From assembly GCA_027532775.1 (NCBI GenBank), contig JAPZTO010000002.1, forward strand, positions 1 to 64,000: a stretch of 64,000 nt of DNA, read 5' to 3'. Under the pieces are notes generated by a model. It did no database searches, had not been told where the DNA came from, and saw only the letters and a program-made list of their open reading frames with translations. This document shows positions 27,508 through 36,535 of this stretch, in pieces (position 1 is the first letter of the stretch; the number at the start of each line of letters is the position of its first letter). Made by a program: the position numbers and the translations under genes. The DNA comes from Beijerinckiaceae bacterium. GTDB taxonomy: Bacteria; Pseudomonadota; Alphaproteobacteria; Rhizobiales; Beijerinckiaceae.

Positions 27508-27592
27508 GCGGTCGTGGCGGAATTGGTAGACGCGCTAGCTTGAGGTGCTAGTGGGTAACACCGTGGAGGTTCGAGTCCTCTCGTCCGCACCA
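27508..27592 (+). tRNA. tRNA-Leu (anticodon GAG)
   Basis: The 85 nt include encoded CCA (27590-27592). The anticodon arm is GCTAGC-TTGAGGT-GCTAGT, giving GAG, which reads CUC and CUU. The variable arm is long, as in class II tRNAs, and the T arm is GGAGG-TTCGAGT-CCTCT. Acceptor pair 5-68 is T-T (27512 with 27584), an apparent mismatch. Confidence 0.95.
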
Positions 27593-27620
27593 TATCCTTC
27601 TCTTGCGAAGGCAAGCTGCA

Positions 27621-27644
27621 AACCCGGTCATCAGGCCGGGTTTT
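27621..27644 (+). terminator. Terminator after tRNA-Leu
   Basis: AACCCGG-TCATCAGG-CCGGGTT plus TTTT overlapping the stem end, 29 nt after the tRNA. A normal intrinsic terminator. Confidence 0.75.
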
Positions 27645-27748
27645 CGCGTTTCCGGGGCCATTTGCCGGGCCCGGGCAGCACGAGCCTTCCCAAACGCCGA
27701 TCCTCTCCTTAAGTGGGTGCATCCAGCCCGCTTTTCCGGAGGTTCCAG

Positions 27749-29167
27749 ATGGTGTCGCCCCCGCCTGCCGAACCTGCCATGGTCGAATCGACCCTGCCGC
27801 ACGAATTCCGCGACGAGGAGGGCGAAATCCGCGCCGAATTCCTCGATGCGATCCGCGAGGCGATCGGCCGGGAGGATCACGATGCGCTGACGGCTTTGGC
27901 CGGGGATCTCTACGAGGCTGATCTCGGCGCCCTGATCGAGGCCCTGCCGGCAGAGGATCGGCCGCGGCTCGTGACGATTCTCGGCGCGGATTTCGATTAC
28001 CGCGCGCTGACCGAGGTGGATGACACGGTCCGCGAGGAAATCCTCGAGGAAATCCCCAACGAGCAGATCGCCGAGGGCGTGCGCGATCTTGATTCGGACG
28101 ATGCCGTCTACATCCTCGAAGACCTCGAGCCCGAGGACAAGGAAGAGGTTCTTGCCAATCTCCCGGCGCCGGACCGTGTCGCGCTCGAACGCAGTCTCGA
28201 CTACCCGGAGGATTCCGCCGGCCGCCTGATGCAGACGGATTTCATCGCCGTCCCGCCGTTCTGGACGGTCGGGCAGATGATCGACTACCTGCGCGAGACG
28301 GGCGAGTTGCCGGACGAGTTCTACGAGATCTTCGCCATCGATCCGGCAGGGCGGATCATCGGCCATGTCTCGCTCAACCGGCTGCTGCGCACCAAGCGCC
28401 CCGTGCCGCTTGAGGAGATCATGGACGAGGCGGACCATGTGGCCCACGTCACCGATGACCAGCATGAGGTGGCCGACCTGTTCAAGCGCTACAACCTTGT
28501 CTCGATTCCGGTGGTCGACGAGGCCGAACGACTGGTCGGCGTGCTGACCTTCGACGACATTGTCGACATTATCGACGAGGAAGCCGATGCCGAGATCCGC
28601 GCGATGGGGGGGGTCACCTCCGGCGAGGAACTGTCCGACTCGGTCATGGCCACGGCGCGGGCACGCTTCACGTGGCTCTTCGTGAACCTGCTGACGGCCA
28701 TCCTCGCTTCTGCCGTGATCGACCTGTTCAAGGGATCGCTCGAAAAGATGGTGGCGCTCGCCGTGCTGATGCCGATCGTGGCGAGCCAGGGCGGCAATGC
28801 CGGCACGCAGACCATGACGGTCGCCGTGCGTGCGCTGGCGACGCGGGCCCTTTCCGGGCACAATGTCCGCCGGATCATCAACCGCGAGATCCTCGTCGGG
28901 CTGTTCAACGGCCTGTCCTTCGCCCTCATCATGGGCATCGTGGCAGCGCTCTGGTTCGGCAATGCCCAACTCGGGCTCGTGATCGGCGTGGCGATCATCG
29001 TCACGCTGGTCGCGGCCGGGCTGGCGGGGGTGCTCATTCCGCTGGTCCTGCACCGGATGGATGTCGACCCGGCGGTGGCGTCCGGGCCCTTCGTGACGAC
29101 AGTGACCGATATCATCGGCTTTTTCGCCTTTCTGGGGGTCGCAACCCTTTGGTTCGGCCTCGGTTGA
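27749..29167 (+). CDS. mgtE: Magnesium transporter MgtE
   Basis: The product is 472 residues from ATG 27749, which has GGAGG 6 nt upstream; the GTG at 27713 is not preferred. The N domain (~20-140), a CBS pair (~145-265) and five membrane helices (~290-470) follow the MgtE layout. PIVASQGGNAGTQTMTV is the pore-lining signature. The N and CBS domains gate the channel by cytosolic Mg2+. Confidence 0.94.
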   Translation: MVSPPPAEPAMVESTLPHEFRDEEGEIRAEFLDAIREAIGREDHDALTALAGDLYEADLGALIEALPAEDRPRLVTILGADFDYRALTEVDDTVREEILEEIPNEQIAEGVRDLDSDDAVYILEDLEPEDKEEVLANLPAPDRVALERSLDYPEDSAGRLMQTDFIAVPPFWTVGQMIDYLRETGELPDEFYEIFAIDPAGRIIGHVSLNRLLRTKRPVPLEEIMDEADHVAHVTDDQHEVADLFKRYNLVSIPVVDEAERLVGVLTFDDIVDIIDEEADAEIRAMGGVTSGEELSDSVMATARARFTWLFVNLLTAILASAVIDLFKGSLEKMVALAVLMPIVASQGGNAGTQTMTVAVRALATRALSGHNVRRIINREILVGLFNGLSFALIMGIVAALWFGNAQLGLVIGVAIIVTLVAAGLAGVLIPLVLHRMDVDPAVASGPFVTTVTDIIGFFAFLGVATLWFGLG

Positions 29168-29267
29168 AGCGGATCCTAACGAAAGCCAAACGCGTTAACG
29201 ACGTTTTCAAACGCCGCCTTAAACGTTCGTCAGCCAAATCGGCAGGGACTGTTCAGGGGAGCCCTGC

Positions 29268-31349
29268 ATGCACGGCCGTTCGTTGGTCCGCACCCTCGAT
29301 GCCGGCGCGATCATCATCATGGTGATCGCGGTAGCGACGCTTGGCCTGATGGCCTGGACGACCCGCCTCATCGATCACAGCGCCTTCGAGAACGAAGCGA
29401 CGCTCGTCCGCCAGAGCCTGACCGGCCTTGCCGCCGATTTCCGCGAACAGCTGCCCCAGCCCGGCCTCGAGGCGGATGGATGGCTCGCGCGGAACGTGCA
29501 GGGCCATGCCATTTTCGCTGTTTCCTCCGCCGGGCGCTTCGTGGCCAGCAGGGCCGGGAGCCGCATTGCCGGCCTCCTTTCCGATGACAGCACTGTGGCG
29601 CGGCTGGAACAGGCGCTGCATGCGCTCGAACGGATCGACCCGAAGGGCGAGCGGGTAGATCTCGTCCGGATTGGCCCCCCGCGTGACGAGAACCTGGCTT
29701 TCGTCGCGCTGACCCGCGACGCGTTGGGCCAGAATCGCCTCGCGATCGGCCTGATCGATTTCGCGCCGCTTACGGCGACGCTCGAGGGCTTCGGCCTGCT
29801 TCTGCAGCCCGTGGCGGCCCAGCCGGGCGATATCCTCCATGCGAATGGCCGTCTCGGGATCGACGGCCTCGACGGCGACCCGATCGCTTATCTCGGCTGG
29901 CGGAGCGAACGCATTTCCCGGACGATTACCGGGCTGGTCCTGCCGGTCCTCGCCGCCGCGCTTGCGCTCGGGCTGTTCGTCCTGATGCTGCTGCGCCGCT
30001 ACTGGAGCCAGGCGCGGGACGGGTTCATGGGCGAACTCAGGCAGGTCGAGGCGCTTGCCCATACCGATCCGCTGACCGGGCTGCCGAACCGGCGGGCCCT
30101 GTTCGACCATCTCCAGAATGTTGCGCCGGCCACCCGCGCCTTCCCGCCGATGACTGTGCTCATGCTGGATCTGGACGGGTTCAAGAGCGTCAACGACCAG
30201 CATGGCCATCAGGCCGGCGACCGGGTGCTGAAACTGGCGGCGGAGGTCTTCAGCACGGAACTCGGCGCATCCGGCTTCGTGGCGCGGCTTGGCGGCGATG
30301 AATTCGTCGCCCTCGTGCCAGAGATCCTCGGCGAGGGCGCGCTCCAGCGCCTCCATTACCATCTCCAGCAATCGCTGCGGCAGCGCGTGCCCATGGAAGG
30401 GCTGGTGCCGATCGGCGTCTCGATCGGCGCAGCCAGTTCCACGCAGGAAACCGGCGATGGCGAGGATCTGCTCAAAATGGCCGATCTGGCCGTCTATGCC
30501 GCCAAGGCCGCCGGCCGGGGTGTCGCGATGAGCTATCATCCCGATATGAAGCGCGACATCGCCTATCGCAGGATGCTCGAGCGGGAGCTGCGCGGGGCAA
30601 TCCTGACGCAGGCGCTTTTCGTCGCCTACCAGCCGATCGTGCAGGCGCTTTCGGGTGATGTGCTCGGCTATGAGGCGCTTGTGCGCTGGCAGCATCCGGT
30701 GCGCGGTGTCATTCCGCCGGCCGATTTCATCCCGATCGCCGAAAAATCCGACCTGATCATCGGTCTCGGCAATTTCGTGCTCGACAGGGCGCTGGCCGAA
30801 CTCGGGCCGCGCGGGGATTGCCGGATTTCGGTGAATGCCACCGGCCGGCAATTGCTGGCGCCGGGATTCGCCGATTTCGTGATGGATGCGCTGGCCCGGC
30901 ATCGCGTTGCGCCCGGGCGGCTCTGCCTCGAGCTGACCGAGACCAGCATCATCAGCGATCCGGACAGCCTCGCCACCATCATGAAGACGCTGCAGGGACG
31001 GGGCATTCGCTTTGCCATCGATGATTTCGGCGCCGGCTATTCCAGCCTGACGCATCTGCTCCGGTTCAAGTTCGATGTGCTGAAGATCGACCGGGGCTTC
31101 ATTGTCAGCCTCGACGACAAGCCCGAGGCGCCGATGATCGTGACCTCCGTCGTCAGCCTTGCCCGGTCTCTGGGGATGCAGGTCGTCGGCGAGGGGATCG
31201 AAACGCCCGCGCAGCACCGCTTCCTGGCCAGTGCCGGATGCGGCGCCCTGCAGGGCTATCTTTTCGGACGACCGGTGCCGATCGGCGAGCTTGGCCTTGT
31301 CGAAGAGACGAAACTGACTACCCTTGATTCACCAGTACAGGCTGCATGA
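29268..31349 (+). CDS. Membrane diguanylate cyclase/phosphodiesterase (GGDEF-EAL)
   Basis: The product is 693 residues. Two membrane helices (~12-32 and ~222-245) frame a periplasmic sensor region. The GGDEF domain has an intact RLGGDEFVAL signature. The EAL domain retains GYEALVRW, the N in VNATGRQ, LELTETSI, IDDFGAGYSS, LKIDRGF and GEGIET, so both activities look possible. It makes or breaks cyclic di-GMP. The stop is 1 nt before the GH25 lipoprotein start. Confidence 0.92.
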   Translation: MHGRSLVRTLDAGAIIIMVIAVATLGLMAWTTRLIDHSAFENEATLVRQSLTGLAADFREQLPQPGLEADGWLARNVQGHAIFAVSSAGRFVASRAGSRIAGLLSDDSTVARLEQALHALERIDPKGERVDLVRIGPPRDENLAFVALTRDALGQNRLAIGLIDFAPLTATLEGFGLLLQPVAAQPGDILHANGRLGIDGLDGDPIAYLGWRSERISRTITGLVLPVLAAALALGLFVLMLLRRYWSQARDGFMGELRQVEALAHTDPLTGLPNRRALFDHLQNVAPATRAFPPMTVLMLDLDGFKSVNDQHGHQAGDRVLKLAAEVFSTELGASGFVARLGGDEFVALVPEILGEGALQRLHYHLQQSLRQRVPMEGLVPIGVSIGAASSTQETGDGEDLLKMADLAVYAAKAAGRGVAMSYHPDMKRDIAYRRMLERELRGAILTQALFVAYQPIVQALSGDVLGYEALVRWQHPVRGVIPPADFIPIAEKSDLIIGLGNFVLDRALAELGPRGDCRISVNATGRQLLAPGFADFVMDALARHRVAPGRLCLELTETSIISDPDSLATIMKTLQGRGIRFAIDDFGAGYSSLTHLLRFKFDVLKIDRGFIVSLDDKPEAPMIVTSVVSLARSLGMQVVGEGIETPAQHRFLASAGCGALQGYLFGRPVPIGELGLVEETKLTTLDSPVQAA

Positions 31350-31350
31350 C

Positions 31351-32184
31351 ATGACGATCTGCCTCAGAACGACCGGAAAGCGGTTGGGTTCGGGTCTCCT
31401 CGCCCTGGCCGCCACCTTGATGATTTCCGCCTGCAATTCGACGGGCGGGATGGAAGCGTCCTATTACCCGCTGAAGAGCGATGCCAAGCCGCATCCCGGC
31501 GTGGCGAAGGCGCATCGCTTCCCTGTTCACGGAATCGACGTGTCGAAATGGCAGGGCGAGATCGACTGGTTCGAGGTGAAGCGCGCCGGCACGGCTTTCG
31601 CCTTCATCAAGGCAACCGAGGGCGGTGATCATCTCGACGAGCGCTTCCGCCTGAACTGGGAAGGCGCGCGCCAGGCCGGCGTGCCGCGCGCGGCCTATCA
31701 TTTCGTGTTCTGGTGCCGGCCGGCGGAAGAGCAGGCGGCGTGGTTCCGGCAGAACGTGCCGCGCGATGCCGATGCCCTGCCGCCGGTGCTCGACGTGGAA
31801 TGGAACGGCCATTCGCGCACCTGCCCGAAGAAGATCGACCCGGAACTGGCGCGGCAGAAGATCGCCATCATGCTCAGGGCCATGCGCGAGCATACCGGCA
31901 AGAAGCCGATCATCTATACCGACATCCCGTTCCATGCCGAGGTGCTGGAGGGCCATTACAAGGACCATGATTTCTGGCTGCGCTCGGTGGCTGCCGAGCC
32001 GCATGAGCGCTACGAGAACCGCAACTGGAAGTTCTGGCAGTTCACCACGACAGGCCGCGTCCCCGGGATCAAGGGCCCGGTGGACCGCAATGTCTATGCC
32101 GGTCCGCGGCGAGACTGGCAGCGCTTCCTTGCCGAAAACGGCGTGACCGGTCGGCAGGTCGCCAGCAACGACGCCGAGGAATGA
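31351..32184 (+). CDS. GH25 lysozyme-like lipoprotein
   Basis: The product is 277 residues from ATG 31351. A lipoprotein signal ends in the lipobox MISAC (Cys ~26). The GH25 barrel shows GIDVSKWQGEIDW, FAFIKATEGG, YHFVFW, PPVLDVEWNG (catalytic DxE) and WLRSVAAEPH. It is expected to cleave peptidoglycan at the envelope. The tight spacing to the GGDEF-EAL gene suggests cyclic di-GMP-linked wall remodelling, which is inference. Confidence 0.88.
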   Translation: MTICLRTTGKRLGSGLLALAATLMISACNSTGGMEASYYPLKSDAKPHPGVAKAHRFPVHGIDVSKWQGEIDWFEVKRAGTAFAFIKATEGGDHLDERFRLNWEGARQAGVPRAAYHFVFWCRPAEEQAAWFRQNVPRDADALPPVLDVEWNGHSRTCPKKIDPELARQKIAIMLRAMREHTGKKPIIYTDIPFHAEVLEGHYKDHDFWLRSVAAEPHERYENRNWKFWQFTTTGRVPGIKGPVDRNVYAGPRRDWQRFLAENGVTGRQVASNDAEE

Positions 32185-32202
32185 GGCTCGCGGGCGGAAG
32201 GT

Positions 32203-33348
32203 TCACGCTTTCCGGCTGCCGGGAACGGTCCTGCGCCAGCGCGCGCGCAGGGCGGCGAGCCGGCTGATTCCCCGATCGACCCGAGCCAGCCGGGTTGCCA
32301 TTCGCTCGAGGCCGGCCGGGCCGAAACTGCCCGTCCAATCCACCAGCAGGGTGCCGATCGCCTCGCGCTCGCGCCAGTGAAGTTCGAGCGGATGATCGGG
32401 ATTGGCGCAGGAATCGACGCGGATGACCGCTGAAGGCCCGGTAGCCAGCGCGATCGTGTGGCGGTCGAGCAGGTTGCCCGGGCTGTAGCCGCGATAATCC
32501 TCGTCGAAGGCCGCCTTCACCGTGTAGAGCACGCCGCCGGAGAGCAGGTTCACATTGACCGCAAGGGGCCGGTCATTGAGCATCAGCGCCTCGTACATTG
32601 TCGCCGGGCTGGCACCGCGGAAAGCCTGCCGGGCGAAGGCAAGGCTTGCCGGCCGGCTGGCGAGTGCCGTGCCCTGCCTTCCCTTCCAGCCTTTCGCCTC
32701 AAGGGCGAGAAAGGCATCGAGCATCGCCCGGCCGGCGGGCGTATCCCCCTCGGCAACCACATACTGGATGCGCCCATGGCTGGCCAGCTTGCGTTCCCGG
32801 CGCAGCAAGGTTTGGCCATGGCGGCCGGTATAGCGCTCGAAATCCTCGCCGGTCTCGATGGCGGCCCGGGCGAATTGCCGGACAGCGAGATGGGCGAGGC
32901 CCTTCGCATCAAGCGCGGCCCGGAGATGCTTCCAGAAGGACCGGGATGTCGGCAGCAGCGGGATCAACCAGGCGCTGCCGGGCAGCAGCCGGGGCGCGGC
33001 TTCCAGCAGGCCGGAAACCAGCTCCGGCGCGCGTTCCCGGTCGACGAGCGGCGTCGTCAGCGGCGTGTAGGCGTTCTCGTGCATCATCCAGGCGCTGCGA
33101 AGCCAGCCCTGCCGCCAGCCCGGACGGCGCAGCGGGATCAGGGCCAGCAGGGCGCCCGCGCCCTCTGCCTCGCGCGCGACCAGAGCCGAGAGCCGCCCGT
33201 CTTCTCCAAGCGCCTGAGCCGCCAGCAGGAAATCCGGTTCGTAGAAGGGGTTGGGGTCCAGCGCCCGGGAAGCGAGCGCGCGCCATTCCTCGCGGAGGGC
33301 ACCCAGCGCAGCAAACGGCAGGATCGACCAGGCCGGCACGCGGCTCAT
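32203..33348 (-). CDS. CelD/BcsL-like acetyltransferase (GNAT fold)
   Basis: The product is 381 residues. The N-terminal EEWRALASRALDPNPFYEPDFL and the core GRHGQTLLRRERKLASHGRI, then LEAKGWKGRQGTAL and DYRGYSPGNLLDRHTI are the double-GNAT pattern of the CelD/BcsL family, linked to polysaccharide production in other bacteria. Acceptor unknown. It overlaps the flippase gene by 4 nt (ATGA), so the pair is one operon. Confidence 0.82.
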   Translation of the reverse strand: MSRVPAWSILPFAALGALREEWRALASRALDPNPFYEPDFLLAAQALGEDGRLSALVAREAEGAGALLALIPLRRPGWRQGWLRSAWMMHENAYTPLTTPLVDRERAPELVSGLLEAAPRLLPGSAWLIPLLPTSRSFWKHLRAALDAKGLAHLAVRQFARAAIETGEDFERYTGRHGQTLLRRERKLASHGRIQYVVAEGDTPAGRAMLDAFLALEAKGWKGRQGTALASRPASLAFARQAFRGASPATMYEALMLNDRPLAVNVNLLSGGVLYTVKAAFDEDYRGYSPGNLLDRHTIALATGPSAVIRVDSCANPDHPLELHWREREAIGTLLVDWTGSFGPAGLERMATRLARVDRGISRLAALRARWRRTVPGSRKA

Positions 33349-34709
33349 TCCGCTTCACCGTTCCGGCGCGCGGCAAAGGGCTGGAAGCCGAGATGCTTCC
33401 GGACAGCGAGGGCGAGCCAGAGGGTGGTAAAGGCAGTACCGGCGGCGGCGGCGACAGCCGTGCCGTCCGCCTGCCATGGGCCTGCGAGGAGCAGGCAGAG
33501 CAAGGCGGTCAGAAGGGCGCCGGCACATTGCCCGCGCCAGACCGTTTCGGGATGGCCCGCCATGGCGAGGGCCTCTTCGGCCGGGCCGGCGGCCAGCTTG
33601 AAGGCGGCAGCCGCGATGAGGATCTGCGCGGGCAGCGCACCGGCGATGAAGGCCTCGCCGAACAGGCGCAGGATGAAGGGCGCCAGCAGCATCAGTGCGA
33701 TGGCCGCGAGGAGGCCGGGCCAGAATGTCAGCCGCCGCGTTTCGGCATAGAGCGCCTCGAAGGCCCGCTTGTCCTCGATGCGGGCCTGACGGGCGAAACG
33801 ATGGCCGAACGCCGCGCCGAGAGCGAATTCGATCAGGCCGAGCAGCGAGGCGATCCGTGTGGCGGCGAAATACAGCCCGACCGTTGCGGGCGGGGCGAGC
33901 AGGCCGAGCAGGATCAGGTCGCCGTGCTGGCGCGCGAGGACGGCAAGGTCCGAGAGCAGCATCGGCCCCGCAGCCTGCCGCCATTCGCGGAAGGCATGGC
34001 GGGGTGCTGCCGGCGGGAACAGCCGGAGGACCGGCGGTACGACGAGCGCCAGATGCAGGGAAGCCGCGACAAGCGTGCCGACCAAAGCCGCCATCATGGC
34101 GTAATCGGCATCGAGGCGCAGCCCGAAGGCCATCGCGCCGAGGAGCAGCAGGATGATCAACCCCTGCCGGACCAGATAGGACGGGGCGAGCGCGCGCCAG
34201 GTCCAGCCCTGCGAGCGGGCAATGCCCTCGATGAAATCCGACAGGGCGAAGAAGGGCAGCGCGATCAGGCCGATGGCGAGAATCCTGCTGCAGGTCTCGC
34301 CATAGCCCGCCGTGATCCATGGGAAGAGCGCGAAGCCCAGAGCGGCGAAAGCCAGTGCCCCGCCGACGGTGACCATCGTGCCGGTGCGGAGGAAGCCATG
34401 GGCGAGGCCGGCATCGCCGCCGGCCTGGTATTGCGCGAGGAAGCGCACGGCGATCTGGCCGAAGCCGAGGGTGGCGAGGAAGCCGCCGATCGTCACGAGG
34501 TTCCAGGCGAAACTGAACGTGCCGTATTCGGCAAGGCCGAGGCTGCGCGCCAGCACGATCTGCAGAAGGTAGGCGAGGCCGGCCGCGCCAAGGCGCACCG
34601 ACAGGGCGGAGAGGGCCGCACCATGCCGATGCCACCGCGCGGCAAGGCGCGGCAGCCGGCGGGCGAAAAGGCCCGCTTGCGGCAGATCGGTCTCCGGCAG
34701 GCTGGCCAT
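33345..34709 (-). CDS. Polysaccharide flippase-like membrane protein (MOP superfamily)
   Basis: The 454 residues have about 12 hydrophobic helices and the LGLAEYGTFSFAWNLVTIGG motif of Wzx/RfbX-type transporters. It probably moves a lipid-linked sugar across the inner membrane. No glycosyltransferase or polymerase is adjacent; only the CelD-like gene follows. The substrate cannot be inferred. Confidence 0.82.
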   Translation of the reverse strand: MASLPETDLPQAGLFARRLPRLAARWHRHGAALSALSVRLGAAGLAYLLQIVLARSLGLAEYGTFSFAWNLVTIGGFLATLGFGQIAVRFLAQYQAGGDAGLAHGFLRTGTMVTVGGALAFAALGFALFPWITAGYGETCSRILAIGLIALPFFALSDFIEGIARSQGWTWRALAPSYLVRQGLIILLLLGAMAFGLRLDADYAMMAALVGTLVAASLHLALVVPPVLRLFPPAAPRHAFREWRQAAGPMLLSDLAVLARQHGDLILLGLLAPPATVGLYFAATRIASLLGLIEFALGAAFGHRFARQARIEDKRAFEALYAETRRLTFWPGLLAAIALMLLAPFILRLFGEAFIAGALPAQILIAAAAFKLAAGPAEEALAMAGHPETVWRGQCAGALLTALLCLLLAGPWQADGTAVAAAAGTAFTTLWLALAVRKHLGFQPFAARRNGEAE

Positions 34710-34927
34710 TCAGGTCCCTTCTTGCGCATCCTGTCCTTGCGCAAGCCTAGCGGCGAGTGTTCATTGCTGCGTTAAGGCGTTGCGGCATTCGGGCGGCAGG
34801 GTTAGCAGCTTCTGAAGGGTCGGGCGGGCTTGCCAAAGCCCTTTAGACGCGGCAGAAGGGTCAGTATTGTTGTCCTAAATGCCGGTCCTGCCGGCGCACA
34901 AGAAAACACCATCCTGGGAGTGAAACC

Positions 34928-36100
34928 ATGATCCCGAACAGCGCCAAGCCGTTCAATTTCGACCTCGGAGAGACCGCCGATGCCATCCGCGAGACGGTCG
35001 CGGCTTTCGCCCAGGACAAGATCGCACCTCTGGCCGACAAGATCGACCGCGAGGATTGGTTTCCGCGCGAACTCTGGCCCCAGATGGGCGCGCTCGGCCT
35101 GCATGGCATTACCGTACCGGAGGAAGATGGCGGCACCGGGCTCGGCTATCTCGAGCATTGCGTGGCGATGGAGGAAATCTCGCGTGCCTCGGCCTCGGTG
35201 GGGCTGAGCTACGGTGCCCATTCCAATCTCTGCGTCAACCAGCTCCGCCGCTGGGGCAGTGCCGAGCAGAAATCCCGCTACCTGCCGAAGCTGATCTCGG
35301 GCGAGCATCTCGGCGCGCTGGCCATGTCGGAGCCCGGCGCCGGCTCGGATGTCGTTTCCATGAAGCTCCGGGCCGAGAAGAAGGGTGACCGCTACATCCT
35401 CAACGGCTCGAAGATGTGGATTACCAACGGGCCCTCCGCCGAGACGCTGATCGTCTATGCGAAGACCGATCCGGAGGCTGGGCCGCGCGGCATCACCGCT
35501 TTCCTGATCGAGAAGGGGTTCAAGGGATTCTCAGTTGCGCAGAAGCTCGACAAGCTGGGCATGCGCGGCTCGGAGACCGGCGAGCTGGTCTTCCAGGATT
35601 GCGAAGTGCCCGAGGAGAATATTCTCGGCCAGATCGGCAAGGGCGTGAATGTGCTGATGTCCGGCCTCGATTACGAGCGCGCCGTGCTGGCGGCCGGGCC
35701 GCTCGGCATCATGCAGGCGGCGATGGATATCGTGATGCCCTATATCCATGAGCGGAAGCAGTTCGGCCAGTCGATCGGCGAATTCCAGCTCGTGCAGGGC
35801 AAGGTGGCCGACATGTATGTCGGCATGAATGCCTGCAAGGCCTATGTCTATGCGGTGGCCAAGGCCTGTGACCGGGGCGAGACCACGCGCGAGGACGCAG
35901 CCGGCGCCATCCTCTATGCCGGGGAGAAGGCAACGAAACTGGCGCTGGATGCCATCCAGCTGCTTGGCGGCAACGGCTATATCAACGAATATCCGACCGG
36001 CCGCCTGCTGCGTGACGCCAAGCTCTACGAGATCGGCGCCGGCACGAGCGAGATCCGCCGCATGCTGATCGGCCGCGAATTGTTCAACAAGGGGGCGTGA
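34928..36100 (+). CDS. ivd: Isovaleryl-CoA dehydrogenase
   Basis: The product is 390 residues of the acyl-CoA dehydrogenase family: [46 protein letters not shown] and the catalytic Glu250 in SGLDYERAV, the position typical of isovaleryl-CoA dehydrogenase rather than medium-chain enzymes. It oxidises isovaleryl-CoA to 3-methylcrotonyl-CoA in leucine breakdown, passing electrons to ETF. The two carboxylase subunits for the next step are at 39626 and 45018. Confidence 0.9.
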   Translation: MIPNSAKPFNFDLGETADAIRETVAAFAQDKIAPLADKIDREDWFPRELWPQMGALGLHGITVPEEDGGTGLGYLEHCVAMEEISRASASVGLSYGAHSNLCVNQLRRWGSAEQKSRYLPKLISGEHLGALAMSEPGAGSDVVSMKLRAEKKGDRYILNGSKMWITNGPSAETLIVYAKTDPEAGPRGITAFLIEKGFKGFSVAQKLDKLGMRGSETGELVFQDCEVPEENILGQIGKGVNVLMSGLDYERAVLAAGPLGIMQAAMDIVMPYIHERKQFGQSIGEFQLVQGKVADMYVGMNACKAYVYAVAKACDRGETTREDAAGAILYAGEKATKLALDAIQLLGGNGYINEYPTGRLLRDAKLYEIGAGTSEIRRMLIGRELFNKGA

Positions 36101-36143
36101 CACCCGCACCCGGTTCAACGGGACACGCCTGAGGGAGACGGCC

Positions 36144-36482
36144 ATGCCGCAATATGTGAAGTGGGTTCCCTTCCGGCGGGCGCTGGCGTCGGCGATTCTG
36201 CTGGCGCTCGCGCCGATTTGCTTGTTGACCTCCGGCGGCGCTGCCCGGGCGACAGCCTTTTGCGAGGTCAAGGCCACGCGGGACGGTTTCGTGGCCCTGC
36301 GGGATGCGCCCTCGACCCGCGGCAAGCTGATCCGCCGGCTGGAGGCCGGCGAGATGGTCCAGCTCGATTCGACCCGCCCGAACCCGCGCGGCTGGAAGGC
36401 CGTCATCTTCCGGGCCGGGGAGGGCGGTAAGGATCAACCTGGCTGGGTTTCTGCCGGGTTGATCGAACGGGAATGCGGCTGA
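36144..36482 (+). CDS. Exported SH3b-domain protein
   Basis: The 112 residues have a signal peptide (~1-38) and one bacterial SH3 domain: VKATRDGFVALRDAPSTRGK, then LIRRLEAGEMVQLDS and PGWVSAGLIERE. Such domains commonly bind peptidoglycan. No partner enzyme is next to it. Only 43 nt separate it from ivd, so it may be co-transcribed by read-through. Confidence 0.75.
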   Translation: MPQYVKWVPFRRALASAILLALAPICLLTSGGAARATAFCEVKATRDGFVALRDAPSTRGKLIRRLEAGEMVQLDSTRPNPRGWKAVIFRAGEGGKDQPGWVSAGLIERECG

Positions 36483-36535
36483 CCCGCTGCTTTGGCCGCC
36501 GGGTTCTGCCGCTTGCAGGGGCCCGACCCGCCACG

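Noticed and set aside
29253-31217. Open frame of 654 codons on the minus strand opposite the GGDEF-EAL gene
   Set aside because: Same GC-bias artefact; composition is Ala/Arg/His-rich without any motif.
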